DNA of 64,000 nt from Bacteroidota bacterium (GCA_021824565.1 JAKAKL010000067.1:1-64000); one strand, 5' to 3'; shown: positions 10,268 to 20,133, numbered from the stretch's first letter. Numbers and translations are program-made. Notes: generated by a model from the letters alone, not told the origin.

Positions 10268-10342
10268 AACCTTCGAGGTTACGAAATTAGAATTGAAATA
10301 ATTATATGATGTCGGATTTATATTAGCAACCTCGAAGGTTAC
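10268..10342. repeat. pair of inverted copies of a 15-bp near-palindrome
   Basis: AACCTTCGAGGTTAC (10268-10282) and AACCTCGAAGGTTAC (10328-10342); related words at 10548-10563 and 10571-10580. Confidence 0.6.
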
Positions 10343-10371
10343 ATTTGAATCGAATAAAAAACGATGATAGA

Positions 10372-10401
10372 TTTTTTGCTGGTCACCCTTACAGCAAAAA
10401 A
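10372..10401. other. hairpin 1 (10-bp perfect stem)
   Basis: TTTTTTGCTG - GTCACCCTTA - CAGCAAAAAA. Confidence 0.85.
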
Positions 10402-10407
10402 CAAAAA

Positions 10408-10451
10408 AATATTCTGCTTCCCTGCCCCGCTATACTAATAAGCAGAATATT
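10408..10451. other. hairpin 2 (12-bp perfect stem)
   Basis: AATATTCTGCTT - CCCTGCCCCGCTATACTAAT - AAGCAGAATATT. Confidence 0.85.
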
Positions 10452-10458
10452 AGTTCTA

Positions 10459-10500
10459 TAAATCTGCGACAGGTCCACACCCTAACCTGCCGCAGATTTA
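10459..10500. other. hairpin 3 (16-bp stem, one A.C mismatch)
   Basis: TAAATCTGCGACAGGT - CCACACCCTA - ACCTGCCGCAGATTTA. Confidence 0.88.
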
Positions 10501-10670
10501 ATTATAATTTTGAAGACTTAACCCAACCTTGAATATCCGTTTCCCAAGACCTTCAAAGGTTACACTCGATTTCGAAGGTTTAATTAAAGATTTTATCCGC
10601 ACATTACGTTTTGAAAATTGACAGCTATTCGCTTAATTTGAAACCGAAGTAAATCAACTTTAAGGTTACC

Positions 10671-13442
10671 ATGAAGAATAAAAAGTTCGTCATAATTGAT
10701 GCGATGGCTATTGCATACAGGGCTTATTTCGCTTTTATAATGAGACCGTTAATAAGTTCCAAAGGAGAGCCGACTTCTGCTGTGTACGGTTTTATCAACC
10801 AGCTTATAAAAATTCTTGAGGATACAAAACCGGATTATATCGCAGTCGCTTTCGATTCTAAGGAAAAGACTTTTAGACATGAGAAGTACGCGAACTATAA
10901 ATCATCGCGCGAGGCAATGCCCGAAGATATGATCCCGCAGATTGCGCGCATTAAAGAAATTATCGAGGCGCTGAATATTCCTCTTTATATAATGCCGAGA
11001 TATGAGGCTGATGATATTATCGGAACCGCGGTAAAGAAGGCTGAAAAGAAAGGGCTGGAATCTTTTGTCATTACTCCCGATAAAGATTACAACCAGATGG
11101 TAACTGAAAGAGTAAAAGTTATAAAGCCAGGAAAGACGGCAGAGGAAAATGTTTTATACGATATTGCAAAAATAAAAGAAGAGTTCGGCTTTGAGCCGAA
11201 GCAGATGATCGACTATCTTGCGCTTATCGGCGATTCATCCGATGATATCCCGGGTGTAAAAGGCATCGGACCTAAAGGCGCTGTACCGCTTATCCAGAAA
11301 TACGGCTCGGTCGAAGAAATATATAAGCACATTGATGAAATCGACAAAGCCGGGCTCAAAACAAAATTGATGGAGGGAAAAGAAGACGCGATCATGTCTA
11401 AAGATCTTGCGACTATTCATTGCGAAGTTCCTATCGAAATTAATTTTGACGACGCAAAGTTTGAAAAGCCGGACTTCGACAAGCTTAGGAAAATATTTAT
11501 CGATCTCGAATTTAAAACGCTGTACAGCCGTCTATTGAATATTTACGGCGGCATTGAAGAGCAAGAAAAAAATATAGAGTTGCCTGAGGAAAAGGAGACA
11601 ACTAAGTTTGACAGCACAAAAACAAAATATAAATTAGTCAAGGATGCTAAATCCGCTAAGGAACTATTTGAAAAACTTAAAAAGTCTAAGTTGTTTGTAT
11701 TTGACACAGAAACAGATTCTCTAAACACGCTTGATCTTCATTTAGCCGGAGTGTCTTTCTCGACTAAAAGCGGCGAGGGATATTTTATAGCAATAAATCC
11801 GTTTAAAGACAAAAAAGATTTGTTCAGCAAAGATTTGAATGACCGGCTCGGGATAGACGAGTTTATAAAACTTTTTAAGCCGTTGTTTGCAGATAAGTTA
11901 ATTAAGAAAGTCTGCCAGAACGGAAAATACGACATCGGCGTACTAAGGAGCTATGGAGTTGAAGTAAGTAATTTTTATTTTGATACTATGCTTGCAAGTT
12001 ATGTGATCGACCCGGATCAGAAGCACGGCATGGATGAGCTTTCTCAAAAATATCTTAATTATACGCCGATACCTCTTTCCGATTTGATCGGAGCTAAGAA
12101 AGACCCGTCAAAAATATTTGATGTCGAGCCGGCTGATCTTTGTAATTATTCCGCCGAAGACGCTGACGTTACTTTTCGACTTTATGAAATATTAAGCAAA
12201 GAAGTTGAAAAGAATAATTTAACAAAGCTCGCTTACGAAGTTGAATTTCCACTTGTGCATGTTCTTGAAGATATGGAGCGTGAAGGCATAAGAGCGGATA
12301 AATTAGTGCTCAATACTTTAAGCAAAGACCTGCAAATATTGATGGACAATTACACTAAAAAGATTTATGATCTAGCGGAAGAAGAATTTAATATCAACTC
12401 ACCGATTCAACTTCAAAAGATATTGTTTGATAAACTCGGATTACAAAAAGGGAAAAAAACTAAAACGGGTTTTTCTACAGATGCACGTTCGCTTGAAAAT
12501 TTAAGAGGCGAGCACGAAATAATAGACGTAATTTTGGATTACAGGCAAGCGACAAAATTAAAATCGACTTATACAGATTCTTTGCCGGGACTGATCAGTC
12601 CTATTACGGGAAGAATTCACACTGACTTTAATCAAACAGTTGCCGCAACAGGAAGATTATCAAGCAACAATCCTAATCTTCAAAATATTCCCGTAAGGAC
12701 TGAGATGGGAAAAGAGATTAGGAAAGCGTTTATTCCGCGGGATAAGAATCATGTTATACTAAGCGCTGATTACAGCCAGATAGAGTTAAGAATTTTAGCG
12801 AGCATTTGCGGCGACGAAGGCTTAACAAAGGCGTTTAAGAACGGCGAAGACATTCACAGAAGCACAGCGGCACTTGTATTTATGGTTAAACCTTCCGAAG
12901 TCACTCCGGATATGAGACGCAAAGCGAAAGAAGTAAACTTCGGAATTTTATACGGCATCGGACCGTTCGGTCTTAAAACAAGGCTTGGAGTAACACAGAC
13001 TCACGCAAAAGAAATTATTGAAACATACTTTAATACTTTTAAGCGCGTAAAGAATTTTATGGATGATTCAGTGTTGAAAGCAAGAGAAAAAGGTTATGCG
13101 GAAACGCTGCTTGGCAGAAGAAGATTTTTAAGAAACATAAACAGCAATAACCGGGTAGTGCGCCAGTTTGAAGAACGCGTCGCTATTAATATGCCGATCC
13201 AGGGCACAGCCGCCGACATGATAAAGCTGGCAATGATCGATATTCACAATGAGCTAAAAAAGAGAAAAGCAAAAACAAAGATGGTTCTGCAGGTGCATGA
13301 TGAGCTTTTGTTCGATGCGCATAAAGATGAAGTTGAAGAATTGACACCGATAATAAAAAAATTAATGGAGAACTCGCTGCCGATGGAAGTCCCGATTTTA
13401 GTCGAGACCGGAACCGGCGATAATTGGCTTGACGCGCACTAA
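10671..13442 (+). CDS. polA: DNA polymerase I
   Basis: 5'-3' exonuclease N-domain, 3'-5' exo 'VFDTETDSLN', polA motifs 'DYSQIELRILA', 'VNFGILYGIGPFGL', 'QVHDELLFD'. Confidence 0.98.
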   Translation: MKNKKFVIIDAMAIAYRAYFAFIMRPLISSKGEPTSAVYGFINQLIKILEDTKPDYIAVAFDSKEKTFRHEKYANYKSSREAMPEDMIPQIARIKEIIEALNIPLYIMPRYEADDIIGTAVKKAEKKGLESFVITPDKDYNQMVTERVKVIKPGKTAEENVLYDIAKIKEEFGFEPKQMIDYLALIGDSSDDIPGVKGIGPKGAVPLIQKYGSVEEIYKHIDEIDKAGLKTKLMEGKEDAIMSKDLATIHCEVPIEINFDDAKFEKPDFDKLRKIFIDLEFKTLYSRLLNIYGGIEEQEKNIELPEEKETTKFDSTKTKYKLVKDAKSAKELFEKLKKSKLFVFDTETDSLNTLDLHLAGVSFSTKSGEGYFIAINPFKDKKDLFSKDLNDRLGIDEFIKLFKPLFADKLIKKVCQNGKYDIGVLRSYGVEVSNFYFDTMLASYVIDPDQKHGMDELSQKYLNYTPIPLSDLIGAKKDPSKIFDVEPADLCNYSAEDADVTFRLYEILSKEVEKNNLTKLAYEVEFPLVHVLEDMEREGIRADKLVLNTLSKDLQILMDNYTKKIYDLAEEEFNINSPIQLQKILFDKLGLQKGKKTKTGFSTDARSLENLRGEHEIIDVILDYRQATKLKSTYTDSLPGLISPITGRIHTDFNQTVAATGRLSSNNPNLQNIPVRTEMGKEIRKAFIPRDKNHVILSADYSQIELRILASICGDEGLTKAFKNGEDIHRSTAALVFMVKPSEVTPDMRRKAKEVNFGILYGIGPFGLKTRLGVTQTHAKEIIETYFNTFKRVKNFMDDSVLKAREKGYAETLLGRRRFLRNINSNNRVVRQFEERVAINMPIQGTAADMIKLAMIDIHNELKKRKAKTKMVLQVHDELLFDAHKDEVEELTPIIKKLMENSLPMEVPILVETGTGDNWLDAH

Positions 13443-13443
13443 A

Positions 13444-13490
13444 AAGTTCAAGTTCAAGTTCAAGAGTAAGTTTAAGTTAGGTTTAAGATT
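13444..13490 (+). repeat. degenerate hexanucleotide repeat at polA 3' end
   Basis: AAGTTC AAGTTC AAGTTC AAGAGT AAGTTT AAGTTA GGTTTA. Confidence 0.7.
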
Positions 13491-13512
13491 ATGAGATTTA
13501 TTTAAAGAGATA

Positions 13513-14553
13513 ATGGCAGTAATAAATAAAGATGAAATAAAAAAAATATTGTGCATTAAACCACGAGGAATTGGCGATATTGTTTTGTCGACAATCATTC
13601 TGGATAATTTATCTGCATACTTCCCTTCTGCAAAGATTGATTATCTTGTTGAAAGCTTTGCGAAGGAATCTCTTGAAAATAATCCGTTGGTAAATAAAAT
13701 ACTTACAATGGAGGATAAAGAATTTTCATTGAAGACGGCTTCAAGATTACGAAAAGAAAAATATGATTTAATTTTCGATTTATGGTCCAATCCGCGAAGC
13801 GCACAAATAACTTTCTTTTCTGGAGCAAAATACAGAGTCGGCTACGCATACCGCGGACGAAAATATGCGTACAACTTTTTAGCGCCGTCAAGCCGCGGCG
13901 ATCATCATTCTGCTGAACACAATCTTGAATTGCTTAAGGCAATAGACACCCCGGTTATTTCTAAAAAAATTCATTATTATGTTTCCGAAAAATCCGACGA
14001 AGCAGCTAAATCATTTATTAAAGAAAATTTCAGCGAGGAAGATTTTATTATTGGAATAATTCCTTCCGGCGGATGGGCTTCAAAAAGATGCGATGCAAGT
14101 ATATGGGTAAACATTTGTGAAAGCATTTTTACATCATACAAGAAAATAAAATATTTAATATTATGGGGACCGGGAGACGAGAAGGACGCCGGATTTATAA
14201 AAGAGCATTTAGGAAAGAAATCAGTTTTAGCGCCGCAAACGGATGTTTCTTCTTTATCGGGCTTAATAAATAATTGCAAGATTATTATAGCAAACGACAG
14301 CGGTCCGATGCATATTTCAGCCGCGCTTGGAATACCTACACTCGGTTTGTTTGGTCCTACTAATCCTAAAATGCACGGTCCGTATTCTTTAAAATCGGAT
14401 TACATTTCTAAAGAAGACTTATTTTGTATCATTTGCAATTTGCAGCAATGCCGCTATAAACATGAATGTTTCGTTGATCTGCCTGTTGAATCTGTATTAT
14501 CCAAGATTGGTTCATTGATCTCAAAGAATAATCTCCCGGTGACGAAGAAATGA
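13513..14553 (+). CDS. glycosyltransferase family 9 (heptosyltransferase-like)
   Basis: 'IKPRGIGDIVLSTIILDNL', 'IIANDSGPMHISAALGIPTLGLFGPTNP'. Confidence 0.93.
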   Translation: MAVINKDEIKKILCIKPRGIGDIVLSTIILDNLSAYFPSAKIDYLVESFAKESLENNPLVNKILTMEDKEFSLKTASRLRKEKYDLIFDLWSNPRSAQITFFSGAKYRVGYAYRGRKYAYNFLAPSSRGDHHSAEHNLELLKAIDTPVISKKIHYYVSEKSDEAAKSFIKENFSEEDFIIGIIPSGGWASKRCDASIWVNICESIFTSYKKIKYLILWGPGDEKDAGFIKEHLGKKSVLAPQTDVSSLSGLINNCKIIIANDSGPMHISAALGIPTLGLFGPTNPKMHGPYSLKSDYISKEDLFCIICNLQQCRYKHECFVDLPVESVLSKIGSLISKNNLPVTKK

Positions 14554-15617
14554 AAAGAATGGAAATATTTTTTCGCAGGCTGCTGATTAATATTTTACTG
14601 AGTTTCCGTTTTGCGCCCAAGCCTCTTGAGGAAGATTATAAAGCGGGAAATTCTAAAATTTTATTTATCAGGTTAAATAGAATCGGCGACGCACTTGTTA
14701 TAACGCCGCTGCTTCATGAAATGCGGAAACAAACCAGCAGCAAAATATATTTATTAGCAGATAAAAAAAATTATTTTGTCTTTGAAAATAATAATGATAT
14801 TGACGACGTAATAATTTTCGAGAGAGGTATAAAAGGAATTTTCAGAGTTTTAAATTTTATTAAAGAAAATAAAATAAACACAATCGTAGATTTACACGAC
14901 GATGTTTCGACCACAGTATCTTTTTTAATTGCATTTGCGAAGGCATCAAATAAATTCGGATTAAAAAAAGTAAACAATAAAATATACTCTGCGACCGCGC
15001 CTCGTCTTGATCCAAAGATATTTCATGTTGTTGAAAGGATAATGGAAATAGGAAAGCTTTTTCATTTGCAATTTTCTAAAGAAGATATAAATATCAATTA
15101 CAGACCAAGATTAGAATCAGAAAAGAATGTTCAATGTTTCTTAAATGAAAGCAACTTAAATGATAAGTTTCTTGTCGGCATAAATATTTCTGCCGGAAGC
15201 CATGCTCGTTTTTGGGGCATCGATAATTATAAAAAGTTATTGAATCTTTTTTCCTCTATGAATTTAAATTTTGTGCTACTGACTTCTCCGGCAGATTTAA
15301 AGCTTGCAAAGGAAATATCCAAAATAAATATTTTTTATTCCGAAAGCTTTGATGAATTCGCCGCGGCTATTTCCAAACTGGATTTCTTGTTTACGCCGGA
15401 TACAGCCGCAGTCCATTTAGCTTCTGCTTTTAAGATCCCAATGTTTGGTCTTTACGTAAAATATAAAACAAATGATATGATCTGGTCTCCATACTGCTCT
15501 CAGTTTGAGTATGTCATTACTGAAGAACCTAACTTGGATAACGTTAGATTCGAAGATGTAAAAAATAAATTAGAGCCATTTATTAAAAATATTCTTTTAC
15601 AAAATGTTCATCACTAA
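14550..15617 (+). CDS. glycosyltransferase family 9 (heptosyltransferase-like)
   Basis: 'ILFIRLNRIGDALVITPLLHEM', 'FTPDTAAVHLASAFKIPMFGLYV'; 4-bp overlap with previous gene. Confidence 0.92.
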   Translation: MKRMEIFFRRLLINILLSFRFAPKPLEEDYKAGNSKILFIRLNRIGDALVITPLLHEMRKQTSSKIYLLADKKNYFVFENNNDIDDVIIFERGIKGIFRVLNFIKENKINTIVDLHDDVSTTVSFLIAFAKASNKFGLKKVNNKIYSATAPRLDPKIFHVVERIMEIGKLFHLQFSKEDININYRPRLESEKNVQCFLNESNLNDKFLVGINISAGSHARFWGIDNYKKLLNLFSSMNLNFVLLTSPADLKLAKEISKINIFYSESFDEFAAAISKLDFLFTPDTAAVHLASAFKIPMFGLYVKYKTNDMIWSPYCSQFEYVITEEPNLDNVRFEDVKNKLEPFIKNILLQNVHH

Positions 15618-16494
15618 ATCCATAAATCCATTTTCATTAGCTAGGAGAATAAATCGTCCTTTAATTTTAGACGGAGCTATGGGTAGCATGCTTCAAAAAA
15701 AAGGGTTAAAAAGCAAAGGCTCAATGTGGCTGTCAATGGCGAATATAACCGACAGTGATGTTGTCTATGGTATTCATAAAGAATACATCTCGGCAGGCGC
15801 CGACATAATTACAACAAACACTTTTAGAACAAACCCCGAAGCAGTAGAAAATTTTGGAAGTAAATTGAGCATAAATAAATTAGTTAATAATTCTGTTAGA
15901 TTAGCTCTAAGTGCTGCAAAGGATTTGCCGGTAATGATAGCGGGTTCAAACGCTCCGGCAGAAGACTGCTATCAGAGAGAAAGAAAACTTCCGCTCGATA
16001 AATTAAAATATAATCATCATAAGCATATTGAATTGCTTATGGAAAGCGGATGTCATTTTATCCTGAACGAAACACAAAGCCATCTTGATGAAATAAAAGT
16101 GATATGCAAATACTGTTCACAAAAAAATATTCCATATGTAATAAGTATTTTTGTTGATGAGAATTTAAATTTACTTTCTGGAGAAAATTTATTTGAAGCT
16201 ACTAAAATAATTCTTGATTATTCCCCGCTCGCGTTGAGCATTAACTGCGTAAAACCGGGAGTTTTTTTTAAATTCTATAAAAAGAGCAATCTCAACTTTA
16301 ACTGGGGAGCATATTTAAATGCAGGCAGCGGCTCATTTTCAGATGAAAAAATATTAACAGGGATAACTCCTGAAGATTATTCTGCGGCAATAAAAAAAGC
16401 TTTGAAAAAATCGCCGTCATTTGTCGGCGGATGCTGCGGCACGACGCCTGCACATATCAGAGCAATTAAGAAAGTGATAGATGGAAAAAATTGA
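15604..16494 (+). CDS. homocysteine S-methyltransferase family protein
   Basis: 'LILDGAMGSMLQ', 'ITTNTFRTNP', C-terminal Zn motif 'VGGCCGTTPAHI'. Confidence 0.93.
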   Translation: MFITKSINPFSLARRINRPLILDGAMGSMLQKKGLKSKGSMWLSMANITDSDVVYGIHKEYISAGADIITTNTFRTNPEAVENFGSKLSINKLVNNSVRLALSAAKDLPVMIAGSNAPAEDCYQRERKLPLDKLKYNHHKHIELLMESGCHFILNETQSHLDEIKVICKYCSQKNIPYVISIFVDENLNLLSGENLFEATKIILDYSPLALSINCVKPGVFFKFYKKSNLNFNWGAYLNAGSGSFSDEKILTGITPEDYSAAIKKALKKSPSFVGGCCGTTPAHIRAIKKVIDGKN

Positions 16495-17311
16495 AATTAA
16501 CTCGCCAGCAAAAATTAACTTCGGCTTAAACGTTGTTGAAAGAAGGCAGGACGGGTACCACAATATCGAAACTATTTTTTATCCGGTTAAACTTTGTGAC
16601 AAGATAATATTTCGTAAATCAGACGTAGATTCATTTTCATGCAGCGATAATATTCTTGCCTTGGAAAAAGATAATATAATTTTGAAAGCTAAGAGCCTTA
16701 TCGAAAAACATTTTAACAGGAAATTTTATCTCGATATAAATTTAGTTAAGAATGTCCCGACAGGCGCTGGAATGGGCGGCGGCAGTTCAGACGCTGCATC
16801 GACTTTGCACGCTATGAATTTATTGTTCAATCTCGATCTATCCAAAAATGATTTAAATAATTTTGCTCTGCTGCTTGGTTCTGATGTGCCTTTTTTTCTT
16901 GATCCGAGACCAAGTTTCGCAACCGGGCGAGGAGAAAAATTAACTCTAATAGATTTTTCAATCGATCTGCCGATGCTGATTGTAAATCCCGGAATTCACA
17001 TTGCTACTAAATGGGCATATTCTAATATTCGTGCAAAAGCTTCAGCAAATCAATTATATAATGTTATAAACTCTAAAAGTGATTTCGATAAATTCAAGCA
17101 ATTCGTTACCAATGATTTTGAACTTCCTGTGTTTAAGAAATTCCCGGATGTGAAATTGATTAAAGAAAACATGTATGACTTCGGCGCCGTTTTTTCTTTA
17201 ATGACCGGAAGCGGTTCGACTGTATTTGGAATTTTCGAAGATGAAGAAAAAGCAAGAACAGCAAATAATTTTTTCAGTAAAAATTATTTTACTTTTTTAA
17301 ATCCCAAGTAG
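16481..17311 (+). CDS. ispE: 4-(cytidine 5'-diphospho)-2-C-methyl-D-erythritol kinase
   Basis: 'SPAKINFGLNVVERRQDGYHNIETIFYPV', GHMP 'VPTGAGMGGGSSDAAS', 'MTGSGSTVFGIF'. Confidence 0.97.
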   Translation: MEKIEINSPAKINFGLNVVERRQDGYHNIETIFYPVKLCDKIIFRKSDVDSFSCSDNILALEKDNIILKAKSLIEKHFNRKFYLDINLVKNVPTGAGMGGGSSDAASTLHAMNLLFNLDLSKNDLNNFALLLGSDVPFFLDPRPSFATGRGEKLTLIDFSIDLPMLIVNPGIHIATKWAYSNIRAKASANQLYNVINSKSDFDKFKQFVTNDFELPVFKKFPDVKLIKENMYDFGAVFSLMTGSGSTVFGIFEDEEKARTANNFFSKNYFTFLNPK

Positions 17312-17357
17312 CTGAAAAAAAATTATAAATTCTAAAACCCTAATTTTGTCCTGGCAA

Positions 17358-18305
17358 TTATTTAACTGCGGGTTCCATGTATTCAATAATATTTCTACTT
17401 GCATTAACACGAACATTAATTCCAAGGGGAACAGTTATATTATCTTTTATATGCCCGTGTCTGAAATTATAAATTACCGGAGCTTTTAGCTTAGAAAAAT
17501 AGTCTTCGATCACTTCCCCTAAAGTTAAACTGCTTTTGGTCGGATCTTTTTCATTGCAATCGATAAAAGCGCCGAGAACCGCGCCGCTGATTTCACCCAG
17601 TACTTTAGAAAGCTTTAGTTGATTTAGCATTCTGTCAATTCTGTAAGGAGCTTCGCCTACTTCTTCTAATAATAAAATTTTACCTTTCATATCGGGCATA
17701 AACTTAGTTCCGATTAATGAAGTAAGCACAGATAAATTTCCACCGATAATTCTTCCCTTTTTATCTCCTTTATTTAATTGAAATAATTTTTCCTCATGCG
17801 GCATCCTAATTTTTCCCAAACTCTTAGACGAAGTAACAGCAGCCCAAAAATATTCTTCTAACGAAGAATCCACGCCATTATGAAAATCAACCGCTACCAT
17901 TGGACCTGCAAAAGTAACCAGACCGACTTTATTAAATATAGCAAGTTGTAACGCAGTAATATCGCTATAACCCACAAATATTTTAGGATTTTTCCCGATT
18001 AGGTTATAATCAATTTTATCCAAAAGCCGAGCTGAGCCGTAACCTCCTCTAACTGTAAAAATTGCTTTAACATTTTTTTTCTTAAACATATAATGAAGAT
18101 CGTCAAGTCTTTCATCGTTGCTTCCGGCTAAATAGCCGTGAAGCTTTCCGACATTTTTTCCAACTTCAACTCTATAGCCAAGTCTTTCAAAATATTTTAC
18201 GCCGGCTTCAACTTTAGAAAGATCATCAGAAGATGATGCGGGAGAAATAATTCCTATTAAATCTCCCTTTAATAGTTTTTTAGGCTTTAAGATTTTCATA
18301 ACCAC
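17358..18305 (-). CDS. LD-carboxypeptidase (peptidase S66)
   Basis: 'GDLIGIISPASSS', 'VRGGYGSARLLDKIDY', 'GYSDITALQLAI'. Confidence 0.95.
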   Translation of the reverse strand: MVMKILKPKKLLKGDLIGIISPASSSDDLSKVEAGVKYFERLGYRVEVGKNVGKLHGYLAGSNDERLDDLHYMFKKKNVKAIFTVRGGYGSARLLDKIDYNLIGKNPKIFVGYSDITALQLAIFNKVGLVTFAGPMVAVDFHNGVDSSLEEYFWAAVTSSKSLGKIRMPHEEKLFQLNKGDKKGRIIGGNLSVLTSLIGTKFMPDMKGKILLLEEVGEAPYRIDRMLNQLKLSKVLGEISGAVLGAFIDCNEKDPTKSSLTLGEVIEDYFSKLKAPVIYNFRHGHIKDNITVPLGINVRVNASRNIIEYMEPAVK

Positions 18306-18401
18306 AGACCTTTGTTTTTGTTCGACAATTTAAATTAAGAAATGCTATATTAGTAAACAATATTTTGAAGCTATAAATTTATAAAATTTAACAGGTTAGC
18401 A

Positions 18402-18905
18402 ATGACAATTAAGGAATTAGCAAAAAAAGCGTCAAAAATAAAGCTAGTTTTAAGTGATAACGACGGCGTTCTGACAGATACCGGCGTTTACTATTCCGCA
18501 AATGGCGAAGTATTAAAAAGATTTTCAATAAGAGACGGAATGGGAGTTGAAAGACTAAGAGAATTGGTTAACATTCCAACAGGAATTATAACCGGCGAAC
18601 TTTCCGGCACAGTGAAAAAAAGGGCAGAAAAACTCCAGATAACGGAATTATATCTTGGAATTAAAGAAAAACATAGAATATTTAAAGATATTCTTAGAAA
18701 AAATAATTTGAAGCCGGAAAATATAGCATTTATCGGCGACGACATGAATGATTTTGAACTATTAAAGCTCGTCGGTTTGTCTGCTTCGCCGTCGGATGCA
18801 ATTGAGGAAATAAAAAAAATTGTCGACTATGTCTGCAAAAATAAAGGCGGCAACGGCGCCTTTCGAGAATTTGCAGAATTGATTATAAAACACAATTTAA
18901 AATGA
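18402..18905 (+). CDS. KdsC-like HAD-IIIA phosphatase
   Basis: 'LVLSDNDGVLTDTGVYYSANGEVLKRFSIRDGMGVERL', 'ITGELSGTVKKRAEKL', 'IAFIGDDMNDFELL'. Confidence 0.93.
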   Translation: MTIKELAKKASKIKLVLSDNDGVLTDTGVYYSANGEVLKRFSIRDGMGVERLRELVNIPTGIITGELSGTVKKRAEKLQITELYLGIKEKHRIFKDILRKNNLKPENIAFIGDDMNDFELLKLVGLSASPSDAIEEIKKIVDYVCKNKGGNGAFREFAELIIKHNLK

Positions 18906-19000
18906 AGTCACTTTCTCATGGCTAAAGTTCTTGCATAATAATACCTATTAAAGCATATAATTGTCCTATCTCACTGTATTATCAAATATTTTAAGAATAC

Positions 19001-19018
19001 ATTGCATCAATATTCATT
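19001..19018 (+). promoter_or_regulatory. candidate ArgR operator (ARG box)
   Basis: ATTGCATCAATATTCATT vs consensus wnTGAATwwwwATTCAnw; core TGCAT-CAAT-ATTCA, one arm mismatch. Confidence 0.5.
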
Positions 19019-19024
19019 TTTCTG

Positions 19025-19055
19025 TTGACAGAAATCTTTCAGTTTAATACATTTG
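19025..19055 (+). promoter_or_regulatory. candidate argC promoter
   Basis: TTGACA (19025-19030), 17-bp spacer, TACATTTG (19048-19055), matching Bacteroidetes -7 consensus TAnnTTTG. Confidence 0.5.
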
Positions 19056-19101
19056 TCCCTAAAATTTTAAAAAAGAATATATATACAAAGGTAATTTTTT
19101 A

Positions 19102-20133
19102 ATGATTTCAGTCGGCATTATTGGAGGCAGCGGGTATACAGGCAAGAAACTTATTGAGTTTTGCAATTTGCACCCTGAAATAGATGATTTTAAAATTTAC
19201 GGTAATTCGTCTTCTGGCAGAAAAATTTTGGACCTCTTCCCGGAATTCAGTAATATTATTCATAACGATGAAATTGCCAGCATTGATTATCTCAGTAATC
19301 ATGATTTATATTTTATCGCTCTCCCTCATGGAGAAGCTTTAAATTACGTGCCTCAACTTATTGCAGATGGGAAAAAAGTTATCGATCTCGGAGGAGATTA
19401 TCGGCTCGATTCGCAGGCAGAATATGAAACTTGGTATAGTAAAAAACATACTTCTCCTCAATTGTTAGCTACAAAAATTTACGGACTTGCAGACTACCAG
19501 GCTCAAGACTATTCCGCATCCAATTTAATCGCAAATCCCGGATGCTACCCGACAGCAACTCTTCTCTCTCTTCTTCCTCTTGCTGATTCTTTTGCCGATG
19601 AAATCCTTACTGCCAGCACGGTTGCTTATTCCGGAACCAGCGGCGCAGGCAAAACTCCAAAACAAGAATTACTTCTTTCCGAAATGGACGGAAATGTTTC
19701 AGCATATAATTTAAATAAACACAGACATCAGCCCGAAATCTTACAAATGCTTAATAAATTTGGCTTTGATTCTCCGTTTTCATTTTCAACACATCTGCTT
19801 CCTGTAGCGGTGGGTATTTATGCAACTACTTCGGTCCATCTAAAAAGTGAAATCCCTAATGAGGATATTATTGCGAAGTATAAATCATTTTATTCTAATT
19901 CTCCGTTTGTAAGATTAAGAGAAGTGCCGCCGCAATTAAACTGGGTTGTTGGTACTAACTTCTGCGATATAAATATTTCTGTAAAGAATAAAGTTATGAT
20001 CATTACTTCTGCTATCGATAACCTTGTTAAAGGCGCATCCGGTCAGGCAATTCAAAATATGAATATCCTTTTCGGCTGGAATGAGACAACGAGTTTGCTA
20101 AACTATGGAGTTAAAAATGTTCCAGCTTATTGA
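19102..20133 (+). CDS. argC: N-acetyl-gamma-glutamyl-phosphate reductase
   Basis: 'VGIIGGSGYTGKKLI', 'NPGCYPTATLLSLLPL', 'SGTSGAGKTPKQELL'. Confidence 0.96.
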   Translation: MISVGIIGGSGYTGKKLIEFCNLHPEIDDFKIYGNSSSGRKILDLFPEFSNIIHNDEIASIDYLSNHDLYFIALPHGEALNYVPQLIADGKKVIDLGGDYRLDSQAEYETWYSKKHTSPQLLATKIYGLADYQAQDYSASNLIANPGCYPTATLLSLLPLADSFADEILTASTVAYSGTSGAGKTPKQELLLSEMDGNVSAYNLNKHRHQPEILQMLNKFGFDSPFSFSTHLLPVAVGIYATTSVHLKSEIPNEDIIAKYKSFYSNSPFVRLREVPPQLNWVVGTNFCDINISVKNKVMIITSAIDNLVKGASGQAIQNMNILFGWNETTSLLNYGVKNVPAY

